Assembly (NCBI GenBank): GCA_037176705.1
Contig: CM073889.1
Coordinates: forward strand, 56,413,596 to 56,477,595
Origin: Molossus alvarezi
Taxonomy: Eukaryota > Chordata > Mammalia > Chiroptera > Molossidae
Direction of reading: 5' to 3'
DNA length: 64,000 nt
In this document: piece by piece, positions 38,935 through 50,528 of the stretch
Layout: every line of letters begins with the position of its first letter
How positions within the stretch are numbered: the first letter of the stretch is position 1
Program-made: the position numbers and the translations under genes
Notes under the pieces: generated by a model
Told to the model about the DNA's origin: nothing
The model's database searches: none
What the model saw: only the letters and a program-made list of their open reading frames with translations

Positions 38935-39229
38935 TGAACATAACAGTCTGAGGAATGGGGTAGTCCCAGAGTCATGGGTGTGGGGTACAGACTGACAATC
39001 CCCAGAAGAGGGGGTGGTGGGCGAGAGATAAACCACAGAACTTATATGCATGTATGCATGAACAATGGACATGGACACAAAGCTTGGGACAAGTCAGGGA
39101 GGGAGGGGGAGGGGGGAATCAGTGGGGGAAAAAGGAGAAACATCTGTAACAAAAATGAATTAATAAAATAAATTTTAAAAGTAAATGAATAAAAAATAAA
39201 TAAAAGTCTAATAAAAAAAAAGAAAGAAA
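38935..39229 (+). repeat. L1i 3'UTR and complex A-rich tail
   Basis: The landmarks 'cagaacttatatgcatgtatgc', a G-rich run (gggagggagggggaggggg) and 'catctgtaacaaaaatg' are followed by about 80 bp of A-rich, partly patterned tail ending aataaaaaaaaagaaagaaa. Confidence 0.8.
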
Positions 39230-40338
39230 GAACTTGGATAACCTAAGGAAAATGGGCAAATTTCCAGAATTATACAAACTTTCTAAACTCAACCAGGAAG
39301 TAACAGAAAACTTAAACAGACTGATAACTAATAAAATTGGAGCAGTAATCAATAAACTTCTTGCTAGCAAAAACCTTGGTTTAGTTGGTTTCACAAGAGA
39401 GTTTTACTAAATATTAAAAGAAGAACTAACACCTATTTTCCTCAAACTAGTCCAAGAATTGATGGGGAAGAATGATTCCCAACCTTTTTTTTTAAAAAAT
39501 ATTTTTATTGATATTTTACAAAAAGAGAAAGAGAGGGAGAGAGATAGAAACATTGATGTGAGAAACATTAATCAGCAGCCTCCTGCATGACCCACTCTGG
39601 GATTTGAGCCTACAACCCAAGAATGTGCAAACTAATGACCTCTTGGTACATGGTACAAGACTTAATCCACTGAGCCACAGAAGTTAAGCTCACAACCTCT
39701 TTTTATGATGCTAGCATTATCCTAATTTCAGAACTCAATAAAAATATTATAACGAAAGAAAATTATAGGCCAGTACACTTGATAAATATAGATGCTAAAA
39801 TCCTCAACAAAATATTAACAAATCAGATTGAGCAATACATTAAACAAATTATTCAACATGACCAAGTGGGATTCATCCCAGGGATGCATGGTTGGTACAA
39901 TATTCTCAAATCAATAAATGTGATACACCACATAACAAAATGAAAGATAAAATTTATATGATTATATAAATAGATGCAGAAAAACCATTTGAAAAAGTCC
40001 AGCATGACTTTTTGATAAAAACTTTCAGCAAGGTGGGAACAGGAAGATAATACCTCAACATAACAAAAGCCATATATGACACACCTATACCAACAACATA
40101 CTCAATGAAAAAAAAACTAAAAACATTTTCCTTAAGTACAGGAACAAGATAGGGATGTCCACTTTTAACACTCTTATTTAACATAGTACTGGAAGTCTTA
40201 GCCACAGCAATCAGACTAGAAGAAGAAATAAAAGGCATCCAAATTGGAAAGGGGGAAGTGAAACTGTCATTATTCACAGATGACATGCTATTCTACATAA
40301 AAAAACCTGAAAACTGCACCAGAAAACTACTAGACTTA
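39230..40338 (+). pseudogene. L1h ORF2, reverse-transcriptase segment (with SINE)
   Basis: It resumes at 'aacttggataacctaagg' after L1i. It includes the '(T)ANKIGAVINKLLASKNLG' region, the [14 protein letters not shown] block and the catalytic motif, here FTDD (near 40275) instead of FADD. It stops at 'aaaactactagactta' (40323-40338) where L1j begins. The SINE at 39486-39692 lies inside it. Confidence 0.8.
39486..39692 (-). mobile_element. VES SINE (older type), minus strand
   Basis: Read on the minus strand it gives 'ctgtggctcagtggattaag..', '..caaatcccagagtgggtcatgcagg', 'gtttctatctctctccctct' and an A/T-rich tail. This is the classical VES organisation and matches the copy at 61807 rather than the ccggtttggctcagcgg type. 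The likely target duplication is caacct, at 39480-39485 and 39693-39698, within a similar pyrimidine-rich context. Confidence 0.8.
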
Positions 40339-40861
40339 CTTTTTTAATTAATTTATTTTTTGTTACAGATATATCTTCTTCTTCCCCATTGACACCCTCT
40401 TCCCTATCACCCTTTGTCCTCAGCTTTATTGTCTAGGTCCATTGCACCCCCTCTCCTGAGGATTGTCAGTCTGTACCCTACTTCTATGACTCTGGATCTA
40501 TTTTGTTCATCAGTTTGTTTAGTTTATTATATTCCACAAATAAGTGAGTTCATGGGATATTTGTCTTTTTCTGCATGGCTTGTTTCGCTTAGGATAATAC
40601 TTTCCAGGTCCTTCCATGTCCTCTCAAAAGACAAGAGATCTTTCTTTCTTACAGCTTCATAGTACTCCATTGTGTTTATGTACCAAAGCTCTTATATCCA
40701 CACATCTACTGATGGACACTTGGGCTGTTTCCAGATCTTAGATATTGTAAATAGTGCTGCTATTAACATAGTAGTACATACATACTTCCTGATTGGTGTT
40801 TCAGGCTTCTTTGGGTATATTCCTAGAAGTGGGATCACTGGGTCAAATGGCAGTACAATTT

Positions 40862-40929
40862 TTTTATATTTATCCTCACCCGAGGACATTTTTCTATTTT
40901 GTGTTCAGATAGAGTGGGAGGGATAGAGA

Positions 40930-40986
<57 letters not shown>

Positions 40987-41143
40987 CAATGTGAAAGAAA
41001 CACATTGAGTGGCTGCCACCTGCACAACCAACCAGGACCAGGGACAAACTGCAACCAAGGTACATGACCTTATCAGGAACCAAACCCTGGTTTCTCTGGA
41101 CCACAGGCCAACGCTCTAACCACTGAGCAAAACCAGCCAGGGC
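40862..41143 (-). mobile_element. VES SINE, young type, with (GA)n expansion
   Basis: Full-length SINE with head (read on minus) gccctggctggttttgctcag and tail 'cctcgggtgaggataaa'. Its CT-rich segment has expanded to an (AG)n run at 40931-40983. The 13-bp target duplication ggcagtacaattt at 40849-40861 and 41144-41156 is exact. Confidence 0.95.
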
Positions 41144-42438
41144 GGCAGTACAATTTATAACTTTTGAGGTATCATCATGGTATTTACCACAGTGGCTGCA
41201 GCAGTCTGCATTTCAACTAGCAGTGTACTAGGGTCCCCTTTTCTCCACACCCTTGCCAGCACTTGTTGTTTGATAATTTGTTGATGGCGGCCATTCTGAC
41301 AATATGAAGTGATACTCATTGTTGTTTTAATTATTATCTCTCTGATGATTAATGATGTCAAGCATTTTTTCATTTTTCTCTTGGACATTTGTATGTCCGG
41401 TTTGAAGAGGTATCTTTTTAGGTCCTCTGCCCATTTTTTAATTGGGTTCTCTGTCTTCCTTTTGTTGAGTTGTGTGAGTACCCTATATATTTTGAAAATT
41501 GACTCCTTATCTGATGTATCATTGGCAGTTATGCTCTCCCTTTCCATTTTGATTGTTGGGGTTTTTTTTGCTGTGCAGAAGTTTTGAGTTTGATGTAGTC
41601 CATGTGTTCATTTTTTTTTTCTTTGTTTTTCTTGTCTTAGGTTTAGGTTTCTCAGTGAAAATTCTGCTGTATGATGTCTGAAATTTTGTTGCCTACATTT
41701 TCTTCTAGGATATTTATGGATTCATGAGTAACATTTACAGCTTTTATACATTTTGAGTAAATTCTTGCATTTTGTGTATGTTGGTGGTCTAGCTTTATTT
41801 TTTGCATGTAGCTCTCCAATTTTTCTAACACCATTTATTGAACAGGCTGTCTTGACTCCACTGTATGCTTTTGCCAACTTTGTCAAATATTAATTGAGTA
41901 TATATTCTTAAGTCAATTTCTGGGTTCTTTATTTTGTTCTATTGATCTATGTGCCTGTTCTTGTGCTGGTACCAGGCTGTTTTGATTACTGTGGCTTTGT
42001 AGTATAACCTGATATCTGGAATTGTGATCCTTTCTACTTTGTACTTTTTTTTCAAGATTGCTGTGGCTATTTGAGGTTTTTTTTTGTTTGTTTGTTCTAT
42101 ATAAACTTTTGGGGTATTTGTTCTAGTTCTGTGAAGTATGTCATTGGTATTTTGATGGGAATTGCATTGAATCTATAGATAGTTTTGGGTAGTATGGACA
42201 TTTTAATGATGTTAATTCTTCCAATCCATGAACATGGTATATGCTTTCAATTTTTTATATCTTCCTCTATTTCTTTTTTCAATGTCCTGCAGTTTTCTGT
42301 GAAGAGGTCCTTTACTTTTTTTGGTTAAGTTTATTCCTAGGTATCTCATTTTTTTGCCACAATGGTAAATGGGATTGTTTTTTAAGTTTCTGTTTCTGTG
42401 AGTTCATTATTGGTGTATGAGAAAGCCATCAATTTCTT

Positions 42439-42687
42439 TCTTTTTTTTTTTATCCTCACCCGAGGACATTTTTTCCATTATTTTTTGTACTCAGAGCGGG
42501 GAGGAGAGAGAGGAAGAGAGAGAAACATCGATGTGAAAGGGACACATCGAGTGACTGCCACCCACACGACCCAACCAGGGCTGGGGACAAACTGCAGCCA
42601 AGGTACATGCCCTTAGCAGGAACTGAACGCGGGTGTCTGTGGACCGCAGGCTGACACTCTAACCGCTGAGCCAAACCGGCCAGGGCA
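42439..42687 (-). mobile_element. VES SINE, young type
   Basis: Full-length SINE inserted in L1j ORF2. The 13-bp target duplication ccatcaatttctt at 42426-42438 and 42688-42700 is exact. The head on the minus strand is gccctggccggtttggctca; the tail side reads tatcctcacccgaggaca on the plus strand. Confidence 0.95.
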
Positions 42688-43682
42688 CCATCAATTTCTT
42701 GACATTAACTTTATATTCTGCTACTTTTCCAAATTTATTTATTAATTCTAGTAGGTTTTTGACGGAGTTTGTAGGGTTGTCTATGTAGAATATCATGTCA
42801 TCTGCAAATAATGACTGTTTTTTTCTATTTGGATCCCTTTTATTTTCTTCTTATGCCTAATTGCTGTGACTAAGACTTTCAGTACTATGTTAAATAAGAG
42901 GGGTAAAAGTGGACATCTCTGTCTTATTCTTGTCCTTAAGGGAAATGCTTTTAGTTTTTGCCTACTGAGTATAGTGTTAGCTGTAGGATTTTTATATATG
43001 ACCTTTATTATGTTGAGATATGATTTCTCTATTCCCACATTGCTGAGAGTTTTTATCAAAAATGTGTGCTGGGTCTTGTCAAATGCTTTTTCAGCATTTA
43101 TTGATATGAGCGTATGGTTTTTATCTTTAATTTTGTTTATTTGGTGTATCACATTTATTGATTTGCGAATATTGTACTAGCCTTGCATCCCTGAAATGAA
43201 TCTCACTTGGTCATGGTGAATAATTTTTTTGATGTATTGCTAGATTCAATTGGCTAATATTTTGTTATAGATTTTGGCATCTGTGTTCATCAGAGATATT
43301 GGCCTGTAGTTTTCTTTGTAGTATCTTTATCCAGTTTTGGAATTAGGATTATGGTGGCATCATAAAATGAGTTTGAAAGTCTCCCACTTCTTGAATTTTT
43401 TGAAATAGTTTGAGGAAAATGGGTATTAGATCTTCTTTGAATGTGCAATAAAACTCCCCAATGACGCCATCTGGGCTTCGGCATTTGTTTGCTGAGAGTG
43501 TCTTGATTACATCTTCAATTTCCTTTGTTGTTATGGTCTGTTCAAGTTTTTTATTTTTTCCCGGATCAGTTTTTGGAGACTGTGTTTTTCTAAAAATTTG
43601 TTCACTTCACTTAGATTGTCCAATTTGTTTGTGTATAATTATTCATAATATGTTTCGATGATCCTTTGTATTTCTTTTTTTT

Positions 43683-44220
43683 AATTTTCATCGAATTTTA
43701 ATGTATGAAACAAAAAGAGTAATATTATTAGTATCACTTTCTTTTACAAATTGAAAGTCTTTAATTTATTTTAAAGTCAGTAAAAACAAAGAGACAGTTT
43801 GATAAAATGAATAGATAAAATCCTGCAATTTTTGTCTACCTGGTTCTTTATAAAAGTATTTGCAGGAACAAATATTTAAAGCCAAAGTCCTGAAAATCTC
43901 AGAATATTTTTTTGCCATCCAATAGAAATGGCAGGGCATGCTTTCTTTTGAGATCAATATAAAACAAGATAATGCAACAACACTCATCAGTACCTTGATG
44001 GGTTTGGGCATATTGCCACTAGAAAAACACATATTTAAGCAGGAACGTTGCTTTGTTTTTCTTTTCAGCTTCTATATATTGGTGTGTGTGTGTGTGCGCG
44101 TGTTTGTGTATGGTGGTGATGGTGTTGGTTTTGCATAAAACACCTACATGAAATCCTAGAGTTATGTAAAATTAGGTTGAAAAGCATTATTCTTATCTTC
44201 TGTATTAAAAAACAAAAGTG
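43683..44220. other. Non-L1 DNA, distal part of the transduced segment
   Basis: AT-rich sequence with a short GT-rich stretch (44080-44125). No gene or known repeat was recognised, apart from the SINE that follows at 44221. Confidence 0.55.
43697..43702 (-). terminator. Putative poly(A) signal ATTAAA of the transduced unit
   Basis: On the minus strand ATTAAA is followed by 14 bases and then the A8 tract at 43682-43675. This is the common variant hexamer at a normal distance from a cleavage site. It lies in the non-L1 part, so the transcript would have ended there. Confidence 0.55.
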
Positions 44221-44357
44221 GCCCTGGCTAGTGTAGCTTGAGCTACACAGGTTGAGTGTTGTTTCATGCACTGAGATGTTGCTGTTCTCTCTCTCTATTC
44301 CTATTCTTACCCTCCCCACCTCTAAAATCAATAAAAACATAAATTTTAAAAAATGTT
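44221..44357 (+). mobile_element. Shortened, diverged VES-type SINE
   Basis: The head ggccctggctagtgtagctt is followed by a shortened middle, a CT-rich run and 'taaaatcaataaaaacataaatttt'. It is only about 135 bp and diverged, so it looks older than the other VES copies. No clear target duplication was found. Confidence 0.65.
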
Positions 44358-44360
44358 AAA

Positions 44361-44460
44361 TAGAAACTAAGACCCAGAGAAGTGACTCATTCCAGGTCAT
44401 TCCACAATCTACGGACAGAGAAGTAATGAGAATTTACATTGCCTGATTCCCATTGCTGTG
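44361..44460 (+). mobile_element. MIR-like ancient SINE fragment
   Basis: The text 'agaaactaagacccagagaagtgactcattccaggtcattccaca...gagaatttacattgcctgattccc' follows the conserved MIR core/3' pattern (gaaactgaggcccagaga..gtgactt.cccaggtcac). MIRs are older than placental mammals, so this piece marks ancestral host DNA rather than L1-derived sequence. Confidence 0.65.
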
Positions 44461-44873
44461 TTTTTTCAACTATTCCCCAATACCTCTCTCATCTTATAAT
44501 TGTTGTTATTATTGATATTACCTTTGTTAATATTGTGACTCTCTAGTGTTTTGCCGGTCTTGTTTCTTAGTTCAGCAGGAGTGTTCTTGTTTTTAAAATT
44601 TTATTTATTTATTTTTTATTTTTCTTAAATTTTTTATTTATTTTTTTGTTACAGATATTTTACCTTTTTTACCCCATTGGCACCCCCCTCACCAACCCAC
44701 CCCCGCCCCGTCCCCAGCTTATTTGTCCATGTCCATTGGTCATGCATACATGCATATAAGTTCTGTGGTTTATCTTTTCCCACCCCACCCCCACCCCCTC
44801 TTCTGAGGGATGTCAGTCTGTGCCCTACTTCCATGTTTCTGGGTCTACTGTATTCCTCAGACTATTATGTTCA

Positions 44874-47800
44874 TTATATTCCACAAATAAGTAAGATCAT
44901 GTGGTATTTGTCTTTTTCTGCTTGGCTTTTTTCACTTAGGATAATACTTTCCAGGTCCCTCCATGTAGTCTCAAAGGACAAGAGATCTTTCTTTCTTACA
45001 GCTGCGTAGTAGTCCACTGTGTATATATACCACTGCTTATTTATCCATTCATCTACTAATGGACACTTGGGCTGTATCCAGATCTTAGCTATTGAAAATA
45101 GTGCTGCTACAAACATGGGGGTACATATATTCTTTCTGATTGGTGTTTCAGGCTTCTTAGGATGTATTCCTAGATGTGGGACCACTGGGTCAAATGCCAG
45201 TTCAATTTTTAATTTTTTGAGGTAACACCATATTGTTTTCCACAGTGGCTGCACCATTCGGCATCCCACCAGCAGTGTATTAGAGTCCCCTTTTCTCCAC
45301 ACCCTCGCCAACACTTGTTGTTTGATGATTTGTTGATGGCGGCCATTCTGACAGGTGTGAGGTGATACCTCATTGTTGTTTTAATTTGCATCTCTCTGAT
45401 GATTAGTGATGTTGAGCATTTCTTCATATGTCTCTTGGCCATTTGTATGTCCTGTTTGGAGAGGTGTCTATTCAGCTCCTCTGCCCATTTTTTAATTGGG
45501 TTCTTTGTCTTCCTTTTGTGGAGTTGTATGAGCACTCTATATATATTGGAAATTAACCCCTTATCTGATGTATCATGGGCAATGATGTTCTCCCATACAG
45601 TGGGTTGCCTTTCCATTTTGATGATTGTTTCTTTTGCTGTGCAGAAGCTTTTGAGTTTGATGTAGTCCCATGTGTTCATTTTTTCCTTTGTTTCTGTTGC
45701 CTTAAGTGATGTATCAGTGAAAATTCTGCTCCGTATGATGTCCAAAATTTTGTTGCCTACATTTTCTTCTAGAATTTTTATGGATTCACGGGTCACATTT
45801 AAGTCTTTTATCCATTTTGAGTTTATTTTTGTGTATGGTGTAAGTTGATGGTCTAGTTTCATTTTTTTTGCATGTAGCTGTCCAATTTTCCCAACATCAT
45901 TTATTAAAGAGGCTGTCTTTATTCCACTGTATGCTCTTGCCACCTTTGTCAAATATTAATTGAGCATATTGCTTTGGGTCCATTTCTGGGTTTTCAGTTC
46001 TGTTCCACTGGTCTATATGCCTGTTCCTGTGCCAGTACCAGGCTGTTTTGGTTACAGTCGCTTTGTAGTATAACCTGATATCTGGTATTGTGATCCCACC
46101 TACTTTGTTCTTCTTTTTCAAGATTGCTGTGGCTATTCGGGGTCTTTTTTGGTTCCATATGAACTTTTGAAGTATTTGTTCTAATTATATGAAATATGTC
46201 GTTGGTATTTTGAAGGGGATTGCATTGAATCTATAGGTTGCTTTGGGTAGTATGGACATTTTAATGATGTTAATTCTTCCAATCCATGAACAGGGTATGT
46301 GCTTCCACTTTTTTATATCTTCCTCTATTTCTTTTTTCAATGACCTGTAGTTTTCTGCAAATAGGTCCTTTACTTCTTTGGTTAAGTTTATTCCTAGGTA
46401 TCTTATTTTTTTTGGCATGATGGTAAATGGGATTGTTTTTTCAGTTTCTCTTTCTGTGAGTTCATCATTGGTGTACAAGAATGCCGTCGATTTCTTGACA
46501 TTAATTTTGTATCCTGCTACTTTGCCAAATTCATTTATTAAGTCTAGTAGATTTTTGATGGAGTCTTTAGGGTTTTCTATGTATAATATCATGTCATCTG
46601 CAAATAATGACAGTTTCACTTCCTCCTTTCCAATTTGGATCCCCCTTTTTTTTTCTTCATGTCTGATTTCTGTTGCTAAGACTTACAGTACAATGTTAAA
46701 TAAGACTGGCAAAAGTGGACATCCCTGTCTTGTTCCTGTTCTTAATGGAAATGTTTTTAGTTTCTGTCCATTGAGTATGATGTTGGCTGTAGGTCTTTCA
46801 TATACGGCCTTTATGATGTCGAGATATGATCCCTCTATTCCCACATTGCTGAGCATTTTTATCAGAAATGGATGCTGGATTTTGTCTAATGCTTTTTCAG
46901 CATCTATTGATATGATCATGTGGTTTTTATTCTTCATTTTGTTTATGTGGTGTATCACATTTATTGATTTGCGAATATTGTACCAGCCTTGCATCCCTGG
47001 AATGAATCCCACTTGGTCATGGTGAATAATTTTTTTGATGTATTTCTGGATCCAATTTGCTAATATTTTGTGCAGGATTTTGGCGTCTATGTTCATCAGG
47101 GATATTGGCCTGTAGTTTTCTTTCGTCTAGTGTCTTTTTCTGGTTTTGGAATTAGAATTATGCTGGCCTCATAGAACGTGTTTGGAAGTCTTCCTTCTTC
47201 TTGAATTTTTTGAAATAGTTTGAGGAGAATGGGTGTTAGTTCTTTTTTGAATGTTCGGTAAAACTCCCCCGTGAAACCATCTGGGCCTGGGCTTTTGTTT
47301 GCTGGGAGAGTCTTGATTACCTCTTCAATTTCCTTAGTTGTTATTGGTCTGTTCAAGTTTTCTATCTCTTCCGGGTCCAGTTTTGACAGTCTGTGTGTTT
47401 CTAGAAATTTGTCCATTTCGCTTAGATTGTCGAATTTGTTGCCATATAGTTGTTCATAGTAGTTGTTAACGATCTTTTGTATTTCCATGGTGTTGGTTGT
47501 TACTTCTCCTCTTTCATTTCTGATTTTGTGTATTTGGGTTCTCTCTCTTTGTTTCGTGGTGAGTCTAGCTAAGGGTCCATCAATCTTGTTTATCTTTTCA
47601 AAAAACCAGCTCTTTGTTTCATTGATCCTTTGAATTGTTTTTTTGGTCTATGTCATTTATTTCTGCTCTGATCTTTACTATTTCCTTCCTTCTACTTGCT
47701 CCGGGATTTCTTTTTGTTTGCTTTCTAATTCTTTAAGTTGTGAGGTTAGACAGTCAATTAGAAAATTTTCCTGTTTTTTGAGGTAGGCCTGTAGTGCTAT

Positions 47801-48762
47801 GAACTTCCCTCTCAGAACTGCTTTCACTGCATTCCATAGATTTTGCGTTGTTGTGTGTTCATTTTCATTGGTTTCCAAGAAGTTTTTAATTTCTTCCTTG
47901 ATTTTCTCGGTGACCCATTCATTGTTTAATAACATGCTATTTAGCCTCCATGTGTTGAAATGTCTTTGCATGTTCTTGTTGCAATTGATTTCTAGTTTCA
48001 TGCCACTGTGATCTCAGAAGATGCTTGATATTGTTTCAATCCTCTTGAACTTGTAGAGACTTAGTTTGTGTTCTATCATGTGGTCTATCTTTGAGAATGT
48101 CCCATGTGCACTTGAGAAGAAAGTGTATTCTGTAGTTTTGGGGTGTAATTCTCTGTAGATATCTATTAAATCCATTTGATCTAGTGCTTCATTTAGAGTC
48201 TGTGTTTCCTTGCTAATGTTTTGCCTAGAGGATCTATCCAGTGCTGTCAACAGGGTGTTGAAGTCCCCTGCTATGATTGTATTGTTGTTGATTTCTCCTT
48301 GGAAGTCCTCCAGAAGGTTTTTAATATATTTCGGTGCTCCTATATTGGGTGCATATATGTTTATCAAGGTTATGTCTTCCTGTTGGATAGATCCTTTCAA
48401 TATTATGTAGTGGCCTTCTTTGTCTCTAGTTATGGTCTTCATTTTGAAATCTATTTATCAGATATGAGAATTGCTACCCCAGCTTTTTTTTTGCTTTCCT
48501 TGTGCTTGGAAAATTTTTTTCCATCCCTTCACTTTCAACCTATGTGAGTCTTTTGTTGTGAGGTGGGTCTCTTGCAAACAACATAAAGCAGTTCTGAGAG
48601 GGAAGTTCATAGCACTACAGGCCTACCTCAAAAAACAGGAAAAATTTCTAATATAGATGAGTCATGCTTTCTTATCCAATCAGCTACTCTGTGTCTTTTA
48701 ATGGGAGCATTTAATCCATTTACGTTTAAGGTGATTATTGATATGTACTTATTTATGGCCAT
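44874..48762 (-). pseudogene. L1l ORF2
   Basis: The start is MAINKYISIITLNVNGLNAPIK at 48762. Long open pieces remain: endonuclease 48442-48014 ([17 protein letters not shown]), 48001-47678, reverse transcriptase 47488-47096 and 47096-46683, [10 protein letters not shown] in 46619-46185, and C-terminus 45952-45209 (247 codons, with the Cys-rich motif). The phases are separated by a handful of frameshifts. A 68-bp inverted duplication of its own sequence is inserted at 48585-48653 after the QETHL region. The normal length is about 1,280 codons. Confidence 0.92.
48585..48653 (+). repeat. 68-bp inverted self-copy inside L1l ORF2
   Basis: The plus strand here reads aaagcagttctgagaggg...caggaaaaatttctaat. 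This is the reverse complement of the element's own segment at about 47758-47825 (gaaaattttcctgttttt...cagaactgcttt), with one or two differences. It sits at 'gcaaacaacat | atagatgagtcatg', where other copies are contiguous. Confidence 0.9.
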
Positions 48763-48806
48763 TTTTGTTTAGTGTGGTCTATTTTTCTTCCCATTTCTAC
48801 TGCTAA

Positions 48807-49687
48807 TTACAGCAGTCCTTTTAACATTTCTTGCAGTGCTGGTTTGGTGCTAATGTATTCCCTTAGCCTTTTTTTGTCTGGGAAGCTCTTTATTTGACCT
48901 TCTATTTTGAATGATAGCCTTGCTGGGTAGAGTAGTCTTGGATTCAGATTCTTGTTTTTCATGACATTGATTACTTCATGCCATTCCCTTCTGGCCTATA
49001 GTGTTTCTTGTGAGAAGTCAGCTGAGGGCCTTATGGGGTTTCCTTTGTAGGTAACCTGTTGCTTATCTCTTGCTGCTTTTGGATTCTCTCTTTGACTTTA
49101 ATTTGTGGCATTTTAATTACTGTTTGTCTTGGTGTGGGTCTGTTTGGGTTCTTCTTACTTGGGACTCCCTGTGCTTCTTGAACTTGAATGTCCTCTTCCT
49201 TCACCAAATTAGGGAAGTTTTCTGTCACTATTTTTTTGAATATATTCTCTATCCCTTGCTCATTTTCTTCTTCTTCGGGGACTCCTATGATGCGAATATT
49301 ATTACGTTTCCAGTTGTCCCACAGTTCTCTTAAACTGTCTTCCTGTTTTTTAATAGTTTTTTCCTTTTGTTTTTCTGATTGGTTGATTTTTTCTACCCTG
49401 TCTTCTAATTCACTGATCCAGTCCTCAGCTTCCTCTACTCTGCTTTTTAAACCTTCCAATGTGTTTTTCATTTCTCATATATCATTTTTTAATTCTTCTT
49501 GATGGTTTTTAATTTCCAGTTGGCTTATTTTCAGTGTCTCTATGTCCTTACTCATGCTGTTCAGCCTCCTCAAGATCATGGCTCTGAATTCTAGCTCTGT
49601 TAACATGCCTAATTGCTCCACATTGATCTCATCTTCAGTGGAGGTCTCTTGCTCTTTCATTTGGCTTCTGTTTCTGTGTTTCACCAT
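48807..49687 (-). pseudogene. L1l ORF1
   Basis: The start is MVKHRNRSQMKEQETSTEDEIN at 49687. A stop (TGA) near 49475 falls at the KNDI/SEM junction of the coiled coil. The frame is open again from 49471 to 49031 (146 codons), including EDWISELEDRVEKINQSE and NNIRIIGVPEEEENEQ. A 1-bp deletion near 49083 then shifts the QVTYK/RLSADFS region. The end is at 48807. Two lesions separate it from a complete ORF1. Confidence 0.9.
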
Positions 49688-49699
49688 TTTGGCTATCAC

Positions 49700-50511
49700 T
49701 GTGGGCTTTGGAACCTGTCAAGTTTTCCCTGTGGGTGTTGGTGTTCTGCTGTTTGTGGCTCCCTCTCCTATGTTTAGATGAGAGAGGGTGGACCCATGTT
49801 AAACACCACTGTCAAGTCTTACTTTCCTGGTTAAAGTTGCCAGCCCAGGAAAGCTACTGTTATCCTCTAGCTTTTTGCCTGGAGGCTAGCAGTTGAGGTT
49901 ACTTGATGAGTTTTTGGTTGTCAGTTGATTGAAAAACTCCCTCAGGTGCTCAGCACAAGGGACTTTCAGGAGGGTGGGGCAGATGCTGGTTGTTAATGAG
50001 CCTCAATTAGCACTTCAATGGCCCACAGGGTGGGGTTGGATCTCCGAGACCGGGGCTGCTGCCTCTCCCCAGAGCCCTGGTAAGGAGCAATGTGGCCACC
50101 GTCCTGCGTGGCTGGCAGTCAGCAAAAGCTCTGAGCGCCCTCCAAATCCCGAGTGTCCTGACACAGTTCCAGTCAAGTCTGCCTTCCCTCTGCCGGAGCC
50201 CAAGGTGAGTGGCTGTGGCTGTTTTAGCCTCTGTCCTGGCTCTGCACTGTGGAGCCACCTGGGAGTGTAACCCGAGGGCGCTGCTTCCAGCTAAGACTGC
50301 TGCCGAGCTGCTGACCGTGGGCTCCCAGCCCCTGTCTCGCGCCTTCACAAGCCTACCGGGATGGAGTCAGTGTCCCTCGTTTTATGGTCCTCCAAGCTGC
50401 TTTTCTGTTGTTTTTTCCCATCAATTTGTCTGTGTTCTAGTTGTAATTCCAGTTTGGTTCTGGGAGATGGTCTGTGTAGCTTCCGTTCACTCCGCCGCCA
50501 TTTTTCAAGCC
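49700..50511 (-). repeat. L1l short 5'UTR
   Basis: The 5'UTR of about 0.8 kb has the young design. It starts with the ggcggcggagtgaacgg motif and the 'accatctcccagaacc' block, and leads to ORF1 through 'cacagggaaaacttgacaggttcc'. It lacks the expanded repeats of L1a and the distal module of L1b. Confidence 0.75.
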
Positions 50512-50528
50512 CAGCAGGAGTGTTCTTG

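Larger units (their letters stand above)
33159..39229 (+). mobile_element. L1i: young, near-full-length LINE-1
   Basis: It starts at aaaatggcggcagagcg, with a 5'UTR of about 1.0 kb, ORF1 (34187-35078), ORF2 (35124-38934), a 3'UTR and an A-rich tail to 39229. It is inserted in L1h: gaa(g/c)ttggataacct lies at 33138-33152 and again at 39230-39243 as the target duplication, one base different. It is one of the least diverged L1s here but still carries stops in both ORFs. Confidence 0.93.
40527..43674 (-). pseudogene. L1j ORF2, reverse transcriptase to C-terminus
   Basis: Minus-strand ORF2 from 'gaaatacaaaggatcatcg' down to the stop at 40527-40529 (…CGI-stop). The reverse-transcriptase FADD motif is intact at the DNA level near 42805, but frameshifts surround it. 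The open piece at 42793-43152 (119 codons) covers [14 protein letters not shown] and [16 protein letters not shown]. Two SINEs (40862-41143, 42439-42687) interrupt it. The Cys-rich C-terminus is at about 41155-41300. Confidence 0.82.
44590..50511 (-). mobile_element. L1l: young full-length LINE-1
   Basis: A complete minus-strand L1 of 5.9 kb. On the minus strand it comprises the 5' end 'aaaatggcggcggagtgaac', a short 5'UTR to 49688, ORF1 (49687-48807), ORF2 (48762-44874), a 3'UTR and an A-rich tail near 44590. The exact 17-bp target duplication cagcaggagtgttcttg lies at 44573-44589 and 50512-50528. It is the best bounded and one of the least diverged L1s here. Confidence 0.96.

Noticed and set aside
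40341..40540. Possible LTR retrovirus remnant because of reverse-transcriptase text on both strands
   Set aside because: No LTR, gag, protease or integrase motifs. All reverse-transcriptase text fits L1 ORF2 with endonuclease and Cys-rich C-terminus.
46378..47025. 215-codon plus-strand frame
   Set aside because: It is an antisense shadow of the L1l ORF2 reverse transcriptase.
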